Shown here piece after piece: positions 12,001 to 17,837 of a DNA stretch of 64,000 nucleotides. Location: NCBI RefSeq assembly GCF_021916785.1, contig NZ_JAKCFC010000002.1:558001-622000 (forward strand). Direction: 5' to 3'. Position numbers and translations under genes: made by a program. The DNA comes from Mycolicibacterium lacusdiani. GTDB lineage: Bacteria > Actinomycetota > Actinomycetes > Mycobacteriales > Mycobacteriaceae. How positions within the stretch are numbered: the stretch's first letter is position 1; each line of letters begins with the position of its first letter. The notes beneath the pieces were generated by a model. The model saw only the letters and a list, made by a program, of their open reading frames with translations. It was not told the origin of the DNA and searched no databases.

Positions 12001-12142
12001 GGCAGCGCTCCGTTCCGTCACCTTTGTGACCAGCGGCGGAATCTTGGGGTTGAACCTAGGCCTCCGAACGGTTTCCTTCGTGGTGACCGATCGTCAAGGA
12101 TTGACCAGCGTGTCGGCGCCCCTGACCGTGCTCGTCGTCTAG
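2..12142 (+). CDS. Giant tandem-repeat surface protein (5'-partial)
   Basis: At least 4,046 residues are visible. The frame is open to the left edge, so the true start lies outside; a GTG at 74 is only the first internal candidate. Numbered from that GTG, residues 1-150 are acidic and Thr/Pro/Glu-rich. Residues about 150-190 are hydrophobic and are followed by an AWVRRE motif near 197-205. A cadherin-like or Big-type domain (GTYTYTPN, DSFKVTITDG) spans about 215-333, and 28 repeats of about 131 residues run to the C-terminus. Each repeat carries TGVLTLTG and YQAALRSVTF. There is no LPXTG signal, terminal membrane helix or RTX nonapeptide. The repeat architecture suggests an exported adhesin or wall-associated stalk; that role is inferred. 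The N-terminal module recurs in the GH1 protein at 38529-41195. The exact family is not known to me. Confidence 0.85.
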   Translation, partial: DTTDVDESAGSSSASESAADDGGDVPKMNVNSSGGAHTSTYGTSGTGDADPVDTSAETETVVETETGAEDETPEVVEEPPAGTSPEPVLEVPTDTSEPVGAPADLGETDGDDHDAGTPTPPSVEPAGGQSEGLQADPEPSPLQTQTLFVTDDPAPPSESTFQATSFNTLIVPSPSADPLSALLAVPGAIINVFTGFVGALLTPFLVPGPLAPAPLPGLWAVLAWVRREINHTFFNRSPIAVPIQTGQSLTGVVTGNLNAVDPNGDPLTATVTQQGQFGTVVINANGTYTYTPNGAVPAGGIIDSFKVTITDGADMHLPGIFGLVQGVFECIARFVGIAQPDTIVKTIPVTVVGSAIGLPPVIVTSPVGPIVAPNTAPVVLDSSLVITDVDSPKLSSATVKVGVGYVQGDVLAYTPTAGNPITANFNATTGVLTLSGEATLAQYQEALRSVTFASTAATLVGAKAILISATDTQNLTSLPALVAVTMLGANVPPLVVTVPVGPIVTAGSPPVALNPLVTVVDLNSPKLNGASVTITTGFTAGDVLALGPLANNPVIGTWNATTGTLTLSGEATVAQYQEALRAVTFASTTAAVIGLRTVSIVATDTQGLASLPGLVAVTVLGLPGSAPSVIATVPVKLYTSGGTPVVLDGNLTIVDVDSTTASGATVSFDPLTYDPTKDRLDFDGAGAITGVFNASTGVLELTGAGSLAEYQAALRLVTIASDATVGLRTVSIVVTADGVPSVPGLIAVTIASLPVSTNLPSVIATVPVKLYTSGGTPVVLDANVTVVDVDSTSASGATVTIGGYTAGADTLGYNGSGPISGTFNTATGVLTLTGSASIAEYQAALRSVTFSSTAGVGVKAVTIVLTADGVASAPGVVAVTVATLPVSTNLPSVIATTPVKLYTSSGTPVALDANVTIVDVDSTTASGATVTVGGGYTAGADTLGFNGSGPISGTFDAATGVLTLTGSASIAEYQAALRSVTFSSTAGVGVKAVTIVLTADGVASAPGVVAVTVATLPVSTNLPSVIATTPVKLYTSGGTPVVLDANVTIVDVDSTTASGATVTVGGYTAGADTLGFNGSGPISGTFDAATGVLTLTGSASIAEYQAALRSVTFASTAGVGLKPVTIVLTADGVASAPGLVTVTVATLPVSTNLPSVIATTPVKLYTSSGSPVVLDANVTIVDADSTSASGATVTIGGYANGVDTLVYNGSGAIGATFDAATGVLTLTGTATIEQYQAALRSVTFASTAGIGLKPVTIVLTADGVASAPGLVTVTVATLPIPSSAPSVIATTPVKLYTSGGTPVVLDANVTIVDIDSTSASGATVTIGSYANGADALTYNGSGSISGTFDAATGVLTLSGTASVADYQAALRSVTFASTAGIGLKPVTIVLTADGVASAPGLVTVTVATLPIPSSAPSVIATTPVKLYTSGGTPVVLDANVTIVDIDSTSASGATVTIGSYANGADTLTYNGSGSISGTFDAATGVLTLSGTASVADYQAALRSVTFASTAGIGLKPVTIVLTADGVASAPGLVTVTVATLPIPSSAPSVIATTPVKLYTSSGSPVVLDANVTIVDVDSTSASGATVTVGGYTAGADTLGFSGSGPISGTFDTSSGVLTLTGAASIAEYQAALRSVTFSSTAGVGVKAVTIVLTADGVASAPGVVAVTVASLPVSTNLPSVIATTPVKLYTSGGTPVVLDANVTIVDIDSTSASGATVTVGGYTAGADTLGFSGSGPISGTFDTSSGVLTLTGAASIAEYQAALRSVTFSSTAGVGVKAVTIVLTADEVASAPGLITVNVATLPVSTNLPSVIATTPAKLYTSGGSPVVLDANVTIVDADSTSASGATVTIGGYTAGVDTLAYNGSGSIGGTFDASTGVLTLTGNASIAEYQAALRSVTFSSTAGVGVKAVTIVLTADEVTSAPGLVTVTVATLPVSTNLPSVIATTPVKLYTSGGTPVVLDGNLTIVDVDSTSATGATLTIGGFNAGVDTLAYNGSGSIGGTFDASTGVLTLTGNATIEQYQAALRSVTFSSTAGVGVKAVTIVLTADEVTSAPGLVTVTVATLPIPSSAPSVIATTPVKLYTSGGTPVVLDANLTIVDIDSTSASGATVTIGSYANGADTLAYNAAGTISGIFDPATGVLTLTGNATIEQYQAALRSVTFASTAGVGVKPVTIVLVADGVASAPGLVTVTVATLPIPSSAPSVIATTPVKLYTSGGTPVVLDANLTILDIDSSSASGATVTIGGYAAGADTLGYNGSGPISGTFDAVTGVLTLTGNATIEQYQAALRSVTFASTAGVGLKPVTIVLTADEVASAPGLVTVTVATLPVSTNLPSVIATTPVKLYTSGGTPVVLDANLTIVDADSTSASGATVTIGNYVSITDGLAFSDTGSISGTFDFATGVLTLTGSASIEDYQAALRSVTFASTAGVGVKPVTIVLTADEVPSATGLVTVTVATLPVSTNLPSVIATTPVKLYTSGGTPVVLDANVTIVDADSTTASGATVTIGGYANGVDTLAYNGSGVISGTFDGVTGVLTLTGNATIEQYQAALRSVAFASTAGVGVKPVAIVLTADGVPSVTGLVTVTVATLPIPSSAPSVIATTPVKLYTSGGTPVVLDANVTIVDADSTSASGATVTIGGYTAGADTLAYNGSGVISGTFDGVTGVLTLTGNASIAEYQAALRSVTFSSTAGVGVKAVTIVLTADEVTSAPGLVTVTVATLPIPSSAPSVIATTPVKLYTSGGTPVVLDANLTVVDIDSTSANGATVTIGNYVSTADGLAFNNTGSISGTFDAATGVLTLSGTASIAEYQAALRSVTFSSTAGVGVKAVTIVLTADEVASAPGLVTVTVATLPVSTNLPSVIATTPVKLYTSGGTPVVLDANLTIVDADSTSASGATVTIGGYANGADTLAYNGSGPVSGVFDQATGVLTLTGNATIEQYQAALRSVTFASTAGVGVKAVTIVLTADGVPSATGLVSVTVATLPVSTNLPSVIATTPVKLYTSGGTPVVLDANLTIVDADSTSASGATVTIGGYTTGVDTLAYNGSGSIGATFDPATGVLTLSGTASIADYQAALRSVTFSSTASVGVKAVTIVLTADEVTSAPGLVTVTVATLPIPSSAPSVIATTPVKLYTSGGSPVVLDANVTIVDADSTSASGATVTIGGYTAGADTLAYNGAGTISGIFDPATGVLTLTGNATIEQYQAALRSVTFASTAGVGVKAVSIVLTADEVASAPGLITVTVATLPVSTNLPSVIATTPVKLYTSGGTPVVLDANLTIVDADSTTASGATVAIGGYANGVDTLAYNGSGVISGAFDGVTGVLTLTGNATIEQYQAALRSVTFASTAGVGVKPVTIVLTADGVPSATGLVTVTVATLPVATNVPAVVATSAVKLYTAGGAAMVLDPVLTVVDLDSGTVTQATVTVGGVGFDSATDSLGFVDGNGITGSWDAASGTLTLTGDASVAAYQAALRSVTFASAATALAGVRSVSVVVTADDVDSLPGVIGVTVVALPVSTNVPAVVATSAVKLYTAGGAAVVLDPVLTVVDLDSGTVTQATVTVGGVGFDSATDSLGFVDGNGITGSWDAASGTLTLTGDASVAAYQAALRSVTFASAATALAGVRSVSVVVTADDVDSLPGVIGVTVVALPPIVNVPPLVVTSLAQSYTAGAPAVVLDPSISVADLTSPTMSGATVTIGLGRNVNDVLAYTGTTPGISASWNASTGTLTLTGDASAQAYQEALRSVTFSSSAAATQGIRTVAIVVTDSQLAPSIPAVIAVTVLANQTPIIVGSLVNAVPYTVGNAPVVLDQFVTILDDSTSIQGAKVRITLGKQTGDALSFTSPSASGITMSYDSANGVLTLSGTATVEQYQAALRSVTFSTSASGIIGLRTFTFEITDQQGLAGTSLPFTAIVTANSAPLVTSSLVGVQLPFANGGSPQILDPAITILDDSTSLSGATVTIGGLVIGGNDTLAFTSPPGSGITAVWNSTTKVLSLEGNATVAEYQAALRSVTFVTSGGILGLNLGLRTVSFVVTDRQGLTSVSAPLTVLVV
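1075..12139 (+). repeat. 28 tandem repeats of about 393 bp inside the giant gene
   Basis: Repeats 3-23, roughly 1875-10135, keep the motifs PVKLYTSGGTPVVLD, SASGATVTIG, TGVLTLTG, YQAALRSVTF and VTIVLTADGV. The period is mostly exactly 393 bp. Repeats 1-2 and 26-28 are diverged edge copies. Repeats 24 and 25, starting near 10139 and 10544, form a separate near-identical pair about 405 bp apart. The copy starting at about 3841 differs from the one at about 4234 at only two bases over 393. Such identity indicates recent duplication or gene conversion, so copy number may vary between strains and short-read assembly may collapse it. Confidence 0.9.
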
Positions 12143-12146
12143 GGGT

Positions 12147-12503
12147 TCAGACCCGCGACGCCTGGTACTGGGCGACGAGCCACTCGTCGCCCATCCGGGT
12201 GAGTGCCACACCGATGTTCAATTCGAGCGGCGGCTGATCCACGAACTCGAACGTCGCGCGCAGGTATCCGATGACGGCGTCGGCTGCGAGCGTGCGGCTT
12301 TCGAGCACGCGGTAGGAGACGTTCATGCCAGAAGGCTGCGACTCGTAGTATGCCGACACCACCGCGCGTCCCACGCCGTACGGGCGCAGGCCCTGAAACA
12401 CGGCGTCCTGCGTGAACACTGCGGCCACCCGGCCGGGGTCGTGTGCGTCGATCCCGGCCTTCCACTCGTCCATGGCGACCGTGACGATTCCTTGGGCGTC
12501 CAT
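12147..12503 (-). CDS. SnoaL-like / DUF4440-type protein
   Basis: 118 residues, the usual size for a cone-shaped SnoaL/NTF2-like alpha+beta barrel. The N-terminus (VAMDEWKAGIDAHDP, VAAVFTQDAVFQG) and the C-terminal strands (IGVALTRMGDEWLVAQYQ) fit the SgcJ/EcaC/SnoaL-like group, whose members are small isomerases, hydrolases or binding proteins. The ATG at 12503 sits one base after the stop of the upstream SDR gene, so the two are probably translationally coupled. The substrate cannot be told from sequence. It ends 4 bp from the stop of the giant convergent gene. Confidence 0.75.
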   Translation of the reverse strand: MDAQGIVTVAMDEWKAGIDAHDPGRVAAVFTQDAVFQGLRPYGVGRAVVSAYYESQPSGMNVSYRVLESRTLAADAVIGYLRATFEFVDQPPLELNIGVALTRMGDEWLVAQYQASRV

Positions 12504-12504
12504 G

Positions 12505-13218
12505 TCAGTGGCCTGCACTCTGACCGCCGTCGACGTGCAAGATCTCGCCGGTGACGAATTTCGCGTTCTCCAGGTACAGCACGGCGTCGACGACGTCGTC
12601 GATCTCACCGATCCGACCGACGGGATGCAGCGCCGCCAGAGCGTCGTAGTCCGAGGGCTCGTGCATCGGCGTCCGAATGATGCCCAGCGCAACGGCATTC
12701 GAGCGGATTCCACGCTGCGCGTACTCCACCGCGAGTGCCCGGGTCGCCGCATTCACCCCGCCCTTGGTCAACGATGCGAGCGCCGACGGGACCTGGGAGT
12801 TGGCGTGCTCGACCAGCGTCGTCGAGATGCTGACCACGTGCCCGCCGTCGCCTTGGCGCAGCATTGCCGCGATGGCCGCACGGGACACCTCGAAGTATCC
12901 GCGGAGGTTCACGCCGGTGACGTCGTCGTAGTCCTCGTCGGTGTAGTCGACGAACGCCTTCGGTACGAAGATGCCCGCATTGTTGACGACTGTGTCGAGG
13001 CGGCCGAATCTCTCGATGGCCGCGTCGACGATGCGTTGGCCCACACCGGGTTCTGCGATGTCACCCGCTACGGCAAGCACCATCGGGTCGTCGGATTCGG
13101 GGATCGTGCGCGAGTTGGCGACGACGGCGTAGCCGAGCTTGCGGTAGCCGGCCACCAGGCCCTCGCCGATGCCCTGTGATGCGCCGGTGATGAGTGCGAC
13201 GCGTGGAGTGTTGGTCAT
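12505..13218 (-). CDS. SDR family NAD(P)-dependent oxidoreductase
   Basis: 237 residues, the classical short-chain dehydrogenase length. The N-terminal Rossmann motif reads TGASQGIG and the NNAG motif follows near residue 80. The active site is atypical: the serine region is VVSISTTLVEH and the usual YxxxK is replaced by SALASLTKGG, so the catalytic Tyr appears to be missing while the Lys remains. The C-terminal VTGEILHVDGG matches the family. The start is ATG 13218, because AAGGGA lies just upstream; an upstream in-frame start at 13248 would put that Shine-Dalgarno sequence inside the gene. It is divergent from a LysR gene, with a LysR-type palindrome between them. Lack of the Tyr suggests altered catalysis or a non-catalytic role. 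Confidence 0.88.
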   Translation of the reverse strand: MTNTPRVALITGASQGIGEGLVAGYRKLGYAVVANSRTIPESDDPMVLAVAGDIAEPGVGQRIVDAAIERFGRLDTVVNNAGIFVPKAFVDYTDEDYDDVTGVNLRGYFEVSRAAIAAMLRQGDGGHVVSISTTLVEHANSQVPSALASLTKGGVNAATRALAVEYAQRGIRSNAVALGIIRTPMHEPSDYDALAALHPVGRIGEIDDVVDAVLYLENAKFVTGEILHVDGGQSAGH

Positions 13219-13306
13219 GATCCGTTCCCTTCTCGTAGTGATGTCCATGGGAACGCAGCATCGTCCCGGCCCACTCCCCGACGACAGGACCGGAATGCTC
13301 GCTGCT

Positions 13307-13323
13307 GGTAGGCAGCGCCTACC
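13307..13323. promoter_or_regulatory. LysR-type operator between divergent genes
   Basis: GGTAGGC-AGC-GCCTACC is a perfect inverted repeat with 7-bp arms. It contains a T-N11-A core (13309-13321), the known LysR box pattern. It lies 21 bp before the LysR start and 89 bp upstream of the SDR start, the usual place for autoregulation plus divergent control. Binding is inferred. Confidence 0.6.
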
Positions 13324-13343
13324 ACTGGACTACGCTGACCGGC

Positions 13344-14261
13344 GTGGAGCTGCGCCAGCTGCGCTATTTCGTCACGGTCGCCGAGGAACTGAACTTCGGC
13401 CGGGCCGCCGAGCGGCTGCGCATCGCGGGCCCGTCCCTCTCGCAGCAGATCAAGGCCTTGGAGCGGGATCTCAAGGTGCAGCTCTTCGATCGAGACCGTC
13501 GCTCCGTAGCCCTCACCGCAGCGGGCTCGGCGTTGCTTCCCCGCGCCCGTGCCCTCGTCACCGACGCAGACGACCTGCGCAGACAGGCGCAGGGTATGTC
13601 GTCGACCGAGCCCGTGCGGATCGGCTACGTGCAGTGGTGCCCGACGGATTGGGCGGAACGGGCGGCAGGCGTCGCCCAGGTCCGGATCGACACGTGGGTG
13701 ATGCCGTCGCACGCCCAGGCCGCGAGGGTCGCCGAGGGCAGCCTGGATCTGGCCATCTGCTGGGTCCAGAACACCGACCTCGACGCGCTGTCCCTCAACG
13801 CCCGCCTAGTGGGCACCGACCGGCTCTACGCGCTCGACGTCGGCAGGGAGACCACGCCCGTCGCGGCACGGGACACCAGCGTCCTCGCCGACGCCGACGA
13901 CGCCAGCTGGTCGTCGTGGAACCGATATGCCGAACAGTTCGCGCGCGTCAACGACGCCCGGCTCATCCGGGTGGACGACGGCGGCGTCACCGGCACCACG
14001 TTCTTCGACCACGTACGCCGCTTCCGCCGGCCGATGCTGAACAACCCCCGGGGCCAGAACGACGCGACACCGCCGGATCTGGTGCGTCGCCCGGTAATCG
14101 GTCCATCTCCGGTGTGGACGTGGTCCCTGGTCTGGCGGCGGAAAGAGGTCGACCCCGCAGTGCTGGCTCTCATCGAGGCGTTCTGCGCGGGGGCCGACCG
14201 ATCGGCCCTGGACGACCCGCAGACGTGGCTGCCGCCAGACGATCCGCACCGGCGCGACTGA
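13344..14261 (+). CDS. LysR family transcriptional regulator
   Basis: 305 residues. The N-terminal winged helix (about 1-60) is typical: LRQLRYFVTVAEELNFGRAAERL, then SLSQQIKALERDL and LTAAGSALL. A LysR substrate-binding domain covers about 90-290. The GTG start gives the canonical M-E-L-R-Q-L beginning. It is transcribed divergently from the SDR/SnoaL pair, with a perfect palindrome in between, so that pair is the likely target. The last 92 bp overlap the end of the convergent MFS gene. The effector is unknown. Confidence 0.92.
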   Translation: MELRQLRYFVTVAEELNFGRAAERLRIAGPSLSQQIKALERDLKVQLFDRDRRSVALTAAGSALLPRARALVTDADDLRRQAQGMSSTEPVRIGYVQWCPTDWAERAAGVAQVRIDTWVMPSHAQAARVAEGSLDLAICWVQNTDLDALSLNARLVGTDRLYALDVGRETTPVAARDTSVLADADDASWSSWNRYAEQFARVNDARLIRVDDGGVTGTTFFDHVRRFRRPMLNNPRGQNDATPPDLVRRPVIGPSPVWTWSLVWRRKEVDPAVLALIEAFCAGADRSALDDPQTWLPPDDPHRRD

Positions 14262-15393
14262 GTTCCGACGAGCCGACCCGCAGCCAGATCGCGGCGACCG
14301 CGGCAAGGGTCACGACGCCCGACGAGGTGATGAGTGCCAGCCGAAAGCCGTGGTGCAGAAGCGGAGTGACGAGCAAGGGGCCGACGATCTGGCCGACGGA
14401 ATAGCCCGTGGTGAGCACTGCCACCGCCCGGGGGAACGCCAGGAGGCGCCCCGCCGCCAGCGCGACCGTACTCACGCCGATGAAGGTGCCGCCGAACAAC
14501 ACCGCGCCGATGAACGCAGACAGGGCGCCGCCGGCCACGGCTGACAACGCGATGCCCACGGCCTGCAGCGCCAACGCCGCGACCAGCAGGGTGGCGTGTG
14601 ACCAGCGTCTGCTGGCCGCCGCCCACAGCGCTGCCGACGGTGCGGCTGCGACGCCGACGACGATCCACGCACTGTTGCCCAGCCAGCCAGGAGAACTCTG
14701 TCCGATCGCGGCGACCAAGAACGTCCCGGCGATGATGTAACCGATTCCCTCCAGGGTGTAGCAGGCGAGGAGCGCGATGATCCCGCGCCGTGAACTCGCC
14801 GTCGGCGCAAGCGAACCCGTCACTGGACCGGCGGCTTCGGTCGCACCGCGCATGTGCCATGCCACGGCTGCGATGAGGACCGCCATCGCCGCCGACGACC
14901 ACCATGCGGTGCGCCATCCGGCCGCAGGCAGCAGCAGCACCAGGGCACCCGACAGGGCGATGCCGACGCCCACCCCGCCGAAGCCCCAGCCCGGAAGCTG
15001 CGCGGACCGGCCTCTGGCATGGTCGAGCATCCAGTCGACGGCAATCACGAACAGCAGTGCGCTCGCGAACCCTGCGATCGTGCGGATGACGAGCCATCCG
15101 ACGACGTCGTCGCACAACGGCATCGCGACCAGGCTGCCGACCACGAGGAGCAGCGCCGCACGCCAGGTGAACCGCGTACGGACCAGTCGCGGCGCGACGA
15201 CACCTGCCATCGCGCCGGCGAGGTAGCCGACGTAGTTGGCCGTGGCCAGGCCGCCGGCGGCTGCGGGGCTGAGCCCGCTCTGGGCGGTCATCAGCGGCAG
15301 GATCGGCGTGTAGACGAAACGGCCGATCCCCATGGCGGCGGCCAAGCCGGCCGCGCCGCGGGCGATGTGAACGTGGGGGTGCTGCCAGGTCAT
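14170..15393 (-). CDS. MFS transporter, YbfB/YjiJ-like
   Basis: About 407 residues with 12 predicted membrane segments. The first segment region IGRFVYTPILPLM, with SPAAAGGLATANYVGYLAG after it, is characteristic of YbfB/YjiJ-type major facilitator proteins, mostly uncharacterised exporters. The start is ATG 15393 (MTWQHPHV); an in-frame ATG at 15429 would add 12 charged residues and is less likely. The C-terminal Arg/Pro-rich tail runs 92 bp into the convergent LysR gene. A palindrome at 15446-15468 lies about 55 bp upstream and may be its operator. Confidence 0.85.
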   Translation of the reverse strand: MTWQHPHVHIARGAAGLAAAMGIGRFVYTPILPLMTAQSGLSPAAAGGLATANYVGYLAGAMAGVVAPRLVRTRFTWRAALLLVVGSLVAMPLCDDVVGWLVIRTIAGFASALLFVIAVDWMLDHARGRSAQLPGWGFGGVGVGIALSGALVLLLPAAGWRTAWWSSAAMAVLIAAVAWHMRGATEAAGPVTGSLAPTASSRRGIIALLACYTLEGIGYIIAGTFLVAAIGQSSPGWLGNSAWIVVGVAAAPSAALWAAASRRWSHATLLVAALALQAVGIALSAVAGGALSAFIGAVLFGGTFIGVSTVALAAGRLLAFPRAVAVLTTGYSVGQIVGPLLVTPLLHHGFRLALITSSGVVTLAAVAAIWLRVGSSELSRAGADRLAAATSAGRPGPIGRPPRRTPR

Positions 15394-15445
15394 CCCGCCA
15401 TCGTGGGCTGCGCGCCGCGGCGAGGCCACGACCCGTTTGCTCGCA

Positions 15446-15468
15446 GCTGTAAGGCGTTACCTCACAGC
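15446..15468. promoter_or_regulatory. Palindrome upstream of the MFS gene
   Basis: GCTGTAAGG-CGTTA-CCTCACAGC has 9-bp arms with one mismatch. It lies in the 85-bp gap between the MFS start and the end of the next gene. It shares a GTA-(A)GGC-N-CCT pattern with the LysR box at 13307-13323. That it is an operator is inference; an exported-protein gene terminates just beyond it. Confidence 0.4.
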
Positions 15469-15478
15469 GCCGTTCGAG

Positions 15479-16102
15479 CTAGCGAGGAGGCAGCAGCGGT
15501 GGCGGCGGAGGTGAGACCACCGGCACGTAGGCATTCGGGTCCACGGGCGGCGGTGGCGGCGGCCCGTCGAAGTACCCGGGGGGCGGCGGGCCATTGAGCG
15601 AGTAGTAACCCTCGGGTAGAGCCGGTCCCCCGGAGTAGTCGCCCATCGGAGGAGGCCCGTTGGATCCCGGTGCGTTCGTCGACACGTATCCGGGCGGCAG
15701 CTGCGGCGCAGGACCTGCGCCGGGCGGAGGCGCCGACGCCACTGGCATCGCATCGCCGTACGGGTTCTTCGCCTGGTTCCACGCGTCCTTGAGGAAGCCC
15801 AGCGGACCCGAACTGGATCCCGACCCGTACTTGGGGTCGGTGATCTCGGGAACCATCGGCTCACCCATGGGCGGCGGCGCGGGAGCCGCAACCACCAGTT
15901 CGCCGGGCGGGACCGGCACGGGCTGCCCCGGTAGTGGGGGTGCGGCGGGGTCACCCGGCACCGGCGTGGGAACGAGGGGCTCGGCACCAGCGGGTCCGGC
16001 CAAGCCCAACGCGAATGCGCCAAGGCCTATCGCCGCGCCGGCCACCACGATCTTGGCGGCCTGCACGGGTGAGGTGGCGCGGTCGCGCCGACGTGCGGTC
16101 AT
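15479..16102 (-). CDS. Exported proline-rich protein
   Basis: 207 residues. The basic start (MTARRRDRAT) is followed by a hydrophobic stretch (IVVAGAAIGLGAFALGLAG) and an AGA-E cleavage-like site near residue 40, so it should be a Sec-exported protein. The mature part is Pro/Gly-rich and low in complexity, with a short ordered-looking patch (GPLGFLKDAWNQAKNPYGD). The C-terminus is polyproline. No enzymatic motif is seen. ATG 16102 is chosen; a TTG at 16108 would add two residues. The role is unknown; a cell-envelope location is inferred. Confidence 0.8.
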   Translation of the reverse strand: MTARRRDRATSPVQAAKIVVAGAAIGLGAFALGLAGPAGAEPLVPTPVPGDPAAPPLPGQPVPVPPGELVVAAPAPPPMGEPMVPEITDPKYGSGSSSGPLGFLKDAWNQAKNPYGDAMPVASAPPPGAGPAPQLPPGYVSTNAPGSNGPPPMGDYSGGPALPEGYYSLNGPPPPGYFDGPPPPPPVDPNAYVPVVSPPPPPLLPPR

Positions 16103-16147
16103 GAACAAGGAGGCTAGCGCCTCCGGGCTCCTACCGCGCCGTCACGA

Positions 16148-17797
16148 TCAGATCGCCGGCCCCAGCAGGTCGTCGGCGTCCTTGATCACGTATCCGTAGC
16201 CCTGCTCGGCGAGGAAGCGTTGGCGGTGTGCGGCGTACTCGGCGTCGAGGCTGTCGCGGGAGACGACGGAGTAGAACACCGCACCGCCGCCGTCGGCCTT
16301 CGGGCGCAACAGCCTGCCGAGGCGCTGTGCCTCCTCCTGCCGGGACCCGAAGGTGCCCGACACCTGGACAGCGACGCTGGCCTCCGGCAGGTCGATCGAG
16401 AAGTTGGCGACCTTGCTGACCACCAGGGTCTGAATGTCGCCACGCCGGAACTGGTCGAACAGGATCTCGCGTTCGGCGTTCTTCGTCGACCCCTGGATCA
16501 CCGGCGCGTTCAGCTCCTGACCCAGCTCGTCGAGCTGGTCGAGGTAGGCCCCGATGACCAGCGTCGGCTCGTTGGGGTGACGGTCGAGGATCGACTTGAC
16601 CACCGGGATCTTGGTCCGCGCCGTCGAACACAGCTTGTAGCGTTCCTCCGGCTCGGCAGTCGCGTAGAGCATGCGCTCGTTGTCGGTCATCGTGACCCGC
16701 ACCTCGATGCACTCGGCAGGCGCGATCCAGCCCTGGGCCTCGATGTCCTTCCACGGCGCGTCGTACCGCTTGGGTCCGATCAGGCTGAACACGTCGCCCT
16801 CGCGGCCGTCCTCGCGGATCAACGTCGCGGTCAGCCCCAGCCGGCGGCGCGACTGCAGGTCGGCGGTCATGCGGAACACGGGCGCGGGCAGCAGGTGCAC
16901 CTCGTCGTAGATGATCAGGCCCCAGTCGCGGCTGTCGAACAACTCGAGGTGCTTGTATTCGCCCTTGGTGCGACGGGTGATCACCTGGTAGGTCGCGATG
17001 GTGACCGGCCGGACCTCCTTGCGTTCGCCGGAATACTCGCCGATCTCCTCCTCGGTCAGTGACGTACGCGCGATCAGCTCGCGCTTCCACTGCCGTCCCG
17101 CGACGGTGTTCGTGACGAGGATCAGCGTGGTGGCGCCCGCCCTGGCCATCGCTGCGGCGCCGACCAGTGTCTTGCCCGCCCCGCAGGGCAGCACCACGAC
17201 GCCCGAACCGCCGGCCCAGAACGAGTCGACCGCCATCTCCTGGTAGTCGCGCAGCTCCCAGCCGGTCTGATCGAGTTCGATGGCGTGGGCCTCGCCGTTG
17301 ACGTACCCGGCGAGGTCCTCGGCCGGCCAGCCGATCTTGAGCAGCATCTGCTTCACGCGGCCGCGCTCACTCGGGTGCACGATCACGGTGTCGTCGTCGA
17401 GGCGGGCGCCCAGCATTGGGGCGATCTTCTTGTTGCGCAGCACCTCTTCCAGCACCGCGCGGTCAGTGCTGACCAGCATCAACCCGTGCACGGGGCTCTT
17501 CACCAGCTGCAGGCGCCCGTACCGGGCCATGGTGTCGACGATGTCGACCAACAGCGGCTGCGGCACGGCGTAGCGCGAGAAAGACACCAGCGCGTCGACC
17601 ACCTGCTCGGCGTCGTGGCCCGCGGCACGGGCATTCCACAGCGCCAGCGGCGTGATGCGGTACGTGTGGACGTGCTCGGGGGCACGCTCCAGCTCGGCGA
17701 ACGGCGCGATGGCCGAGCGGGCGGCACCCGCCAGCTCGTGGTCGATCTCGAGCAGCAGTGTCTTGTCGGACTGCACGATCAAGGGGCCGTCGGTCAC
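16148..17797 (-). CDS. ercc3: XPB/Rad25-like DNA helicase
   Basis: 549 residues, the length of bacterial XPB. An XPB N-terminal domain is followed by superfamily-2 motifs: Walker A PCGAGKT (about 204-210), motif II DEVH (298-301), GLTAT as motif III, and QEEAQRLGRLLRP as motif VI. Mycobacterial XPB is a 3'-5' ATP-dependent helicase linked to DNA repair. The GTG start at 17797 gives MTDGPLIVQSD. It lies 40 bp downstream of a Helicase_C_3 gene on the same strand, as in M. tuberculosis (Rv0861c-Rv0862c). Confidence 0.96.
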   Translation of the reverse strand: MTDGPLIVQSDKTLLLEIDHELAGAARSAIAPFAELERAPEHVHTYRITPLALWNARAAGHDAEQVVDALVSFSRYAVPQPLLVDIVDTMARYGRLQLVKSPVHGLMLVSTDRAVLEEVLRNKKIAPMLGARLDDDTVIVHPSERGRVKQMLLKIGWPAEDLAGYVNGEAHAIELDQTGWELRDYQEMAVDSFWAGGSGVVVLPCGAGKTLVGAAAMARAGATTLILVTNTVAGRQWKRELIARTSLTEEEIGEYSGERKEVRPVTIATYQVITRRTKGEYKHLELFDSRDWGLIIYDEVHLLPAPVFRMTADLQSRRRLGLTATLIREDGREGDVFSLIGPKRYDAPWKDIEAQGWIAPAECIEVRVTMTDNERMLYATAEPEERYKLCSTARTKIPVVKSILDRHPNEPTLVIGAYLDQLDELGQELNAPVIQGSTKNAEREILFDQFRRGDIQTLVVSKVANFSIDLPEASVAVQVSGTFGSRQEEAQRLGRLLRPKADGGGAVFYSVVSRDSLDAEYAAHRQRFLAEQGYGYVIKDADDLLGPAI

Positions 17798-17837
17798 GAG
17801 CGATCCCCGCTGCAGTTGTGGGAGGTCATTCGTCCCA

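Noticed and set aside
1075..12139. CRISPR array
   Set aside because: The repeats are long, contiguous and coding, with no unique spacers or cas genes.
16109..16124. GGAGGC-TAGC-GCCTCC inverted repeat upstream of the proline-rich protein
   Set aside because: Arms of 6 bp and a 4-bp loop are expected by chance in DNA this GC-rich, and nothing else marks it as an operator.
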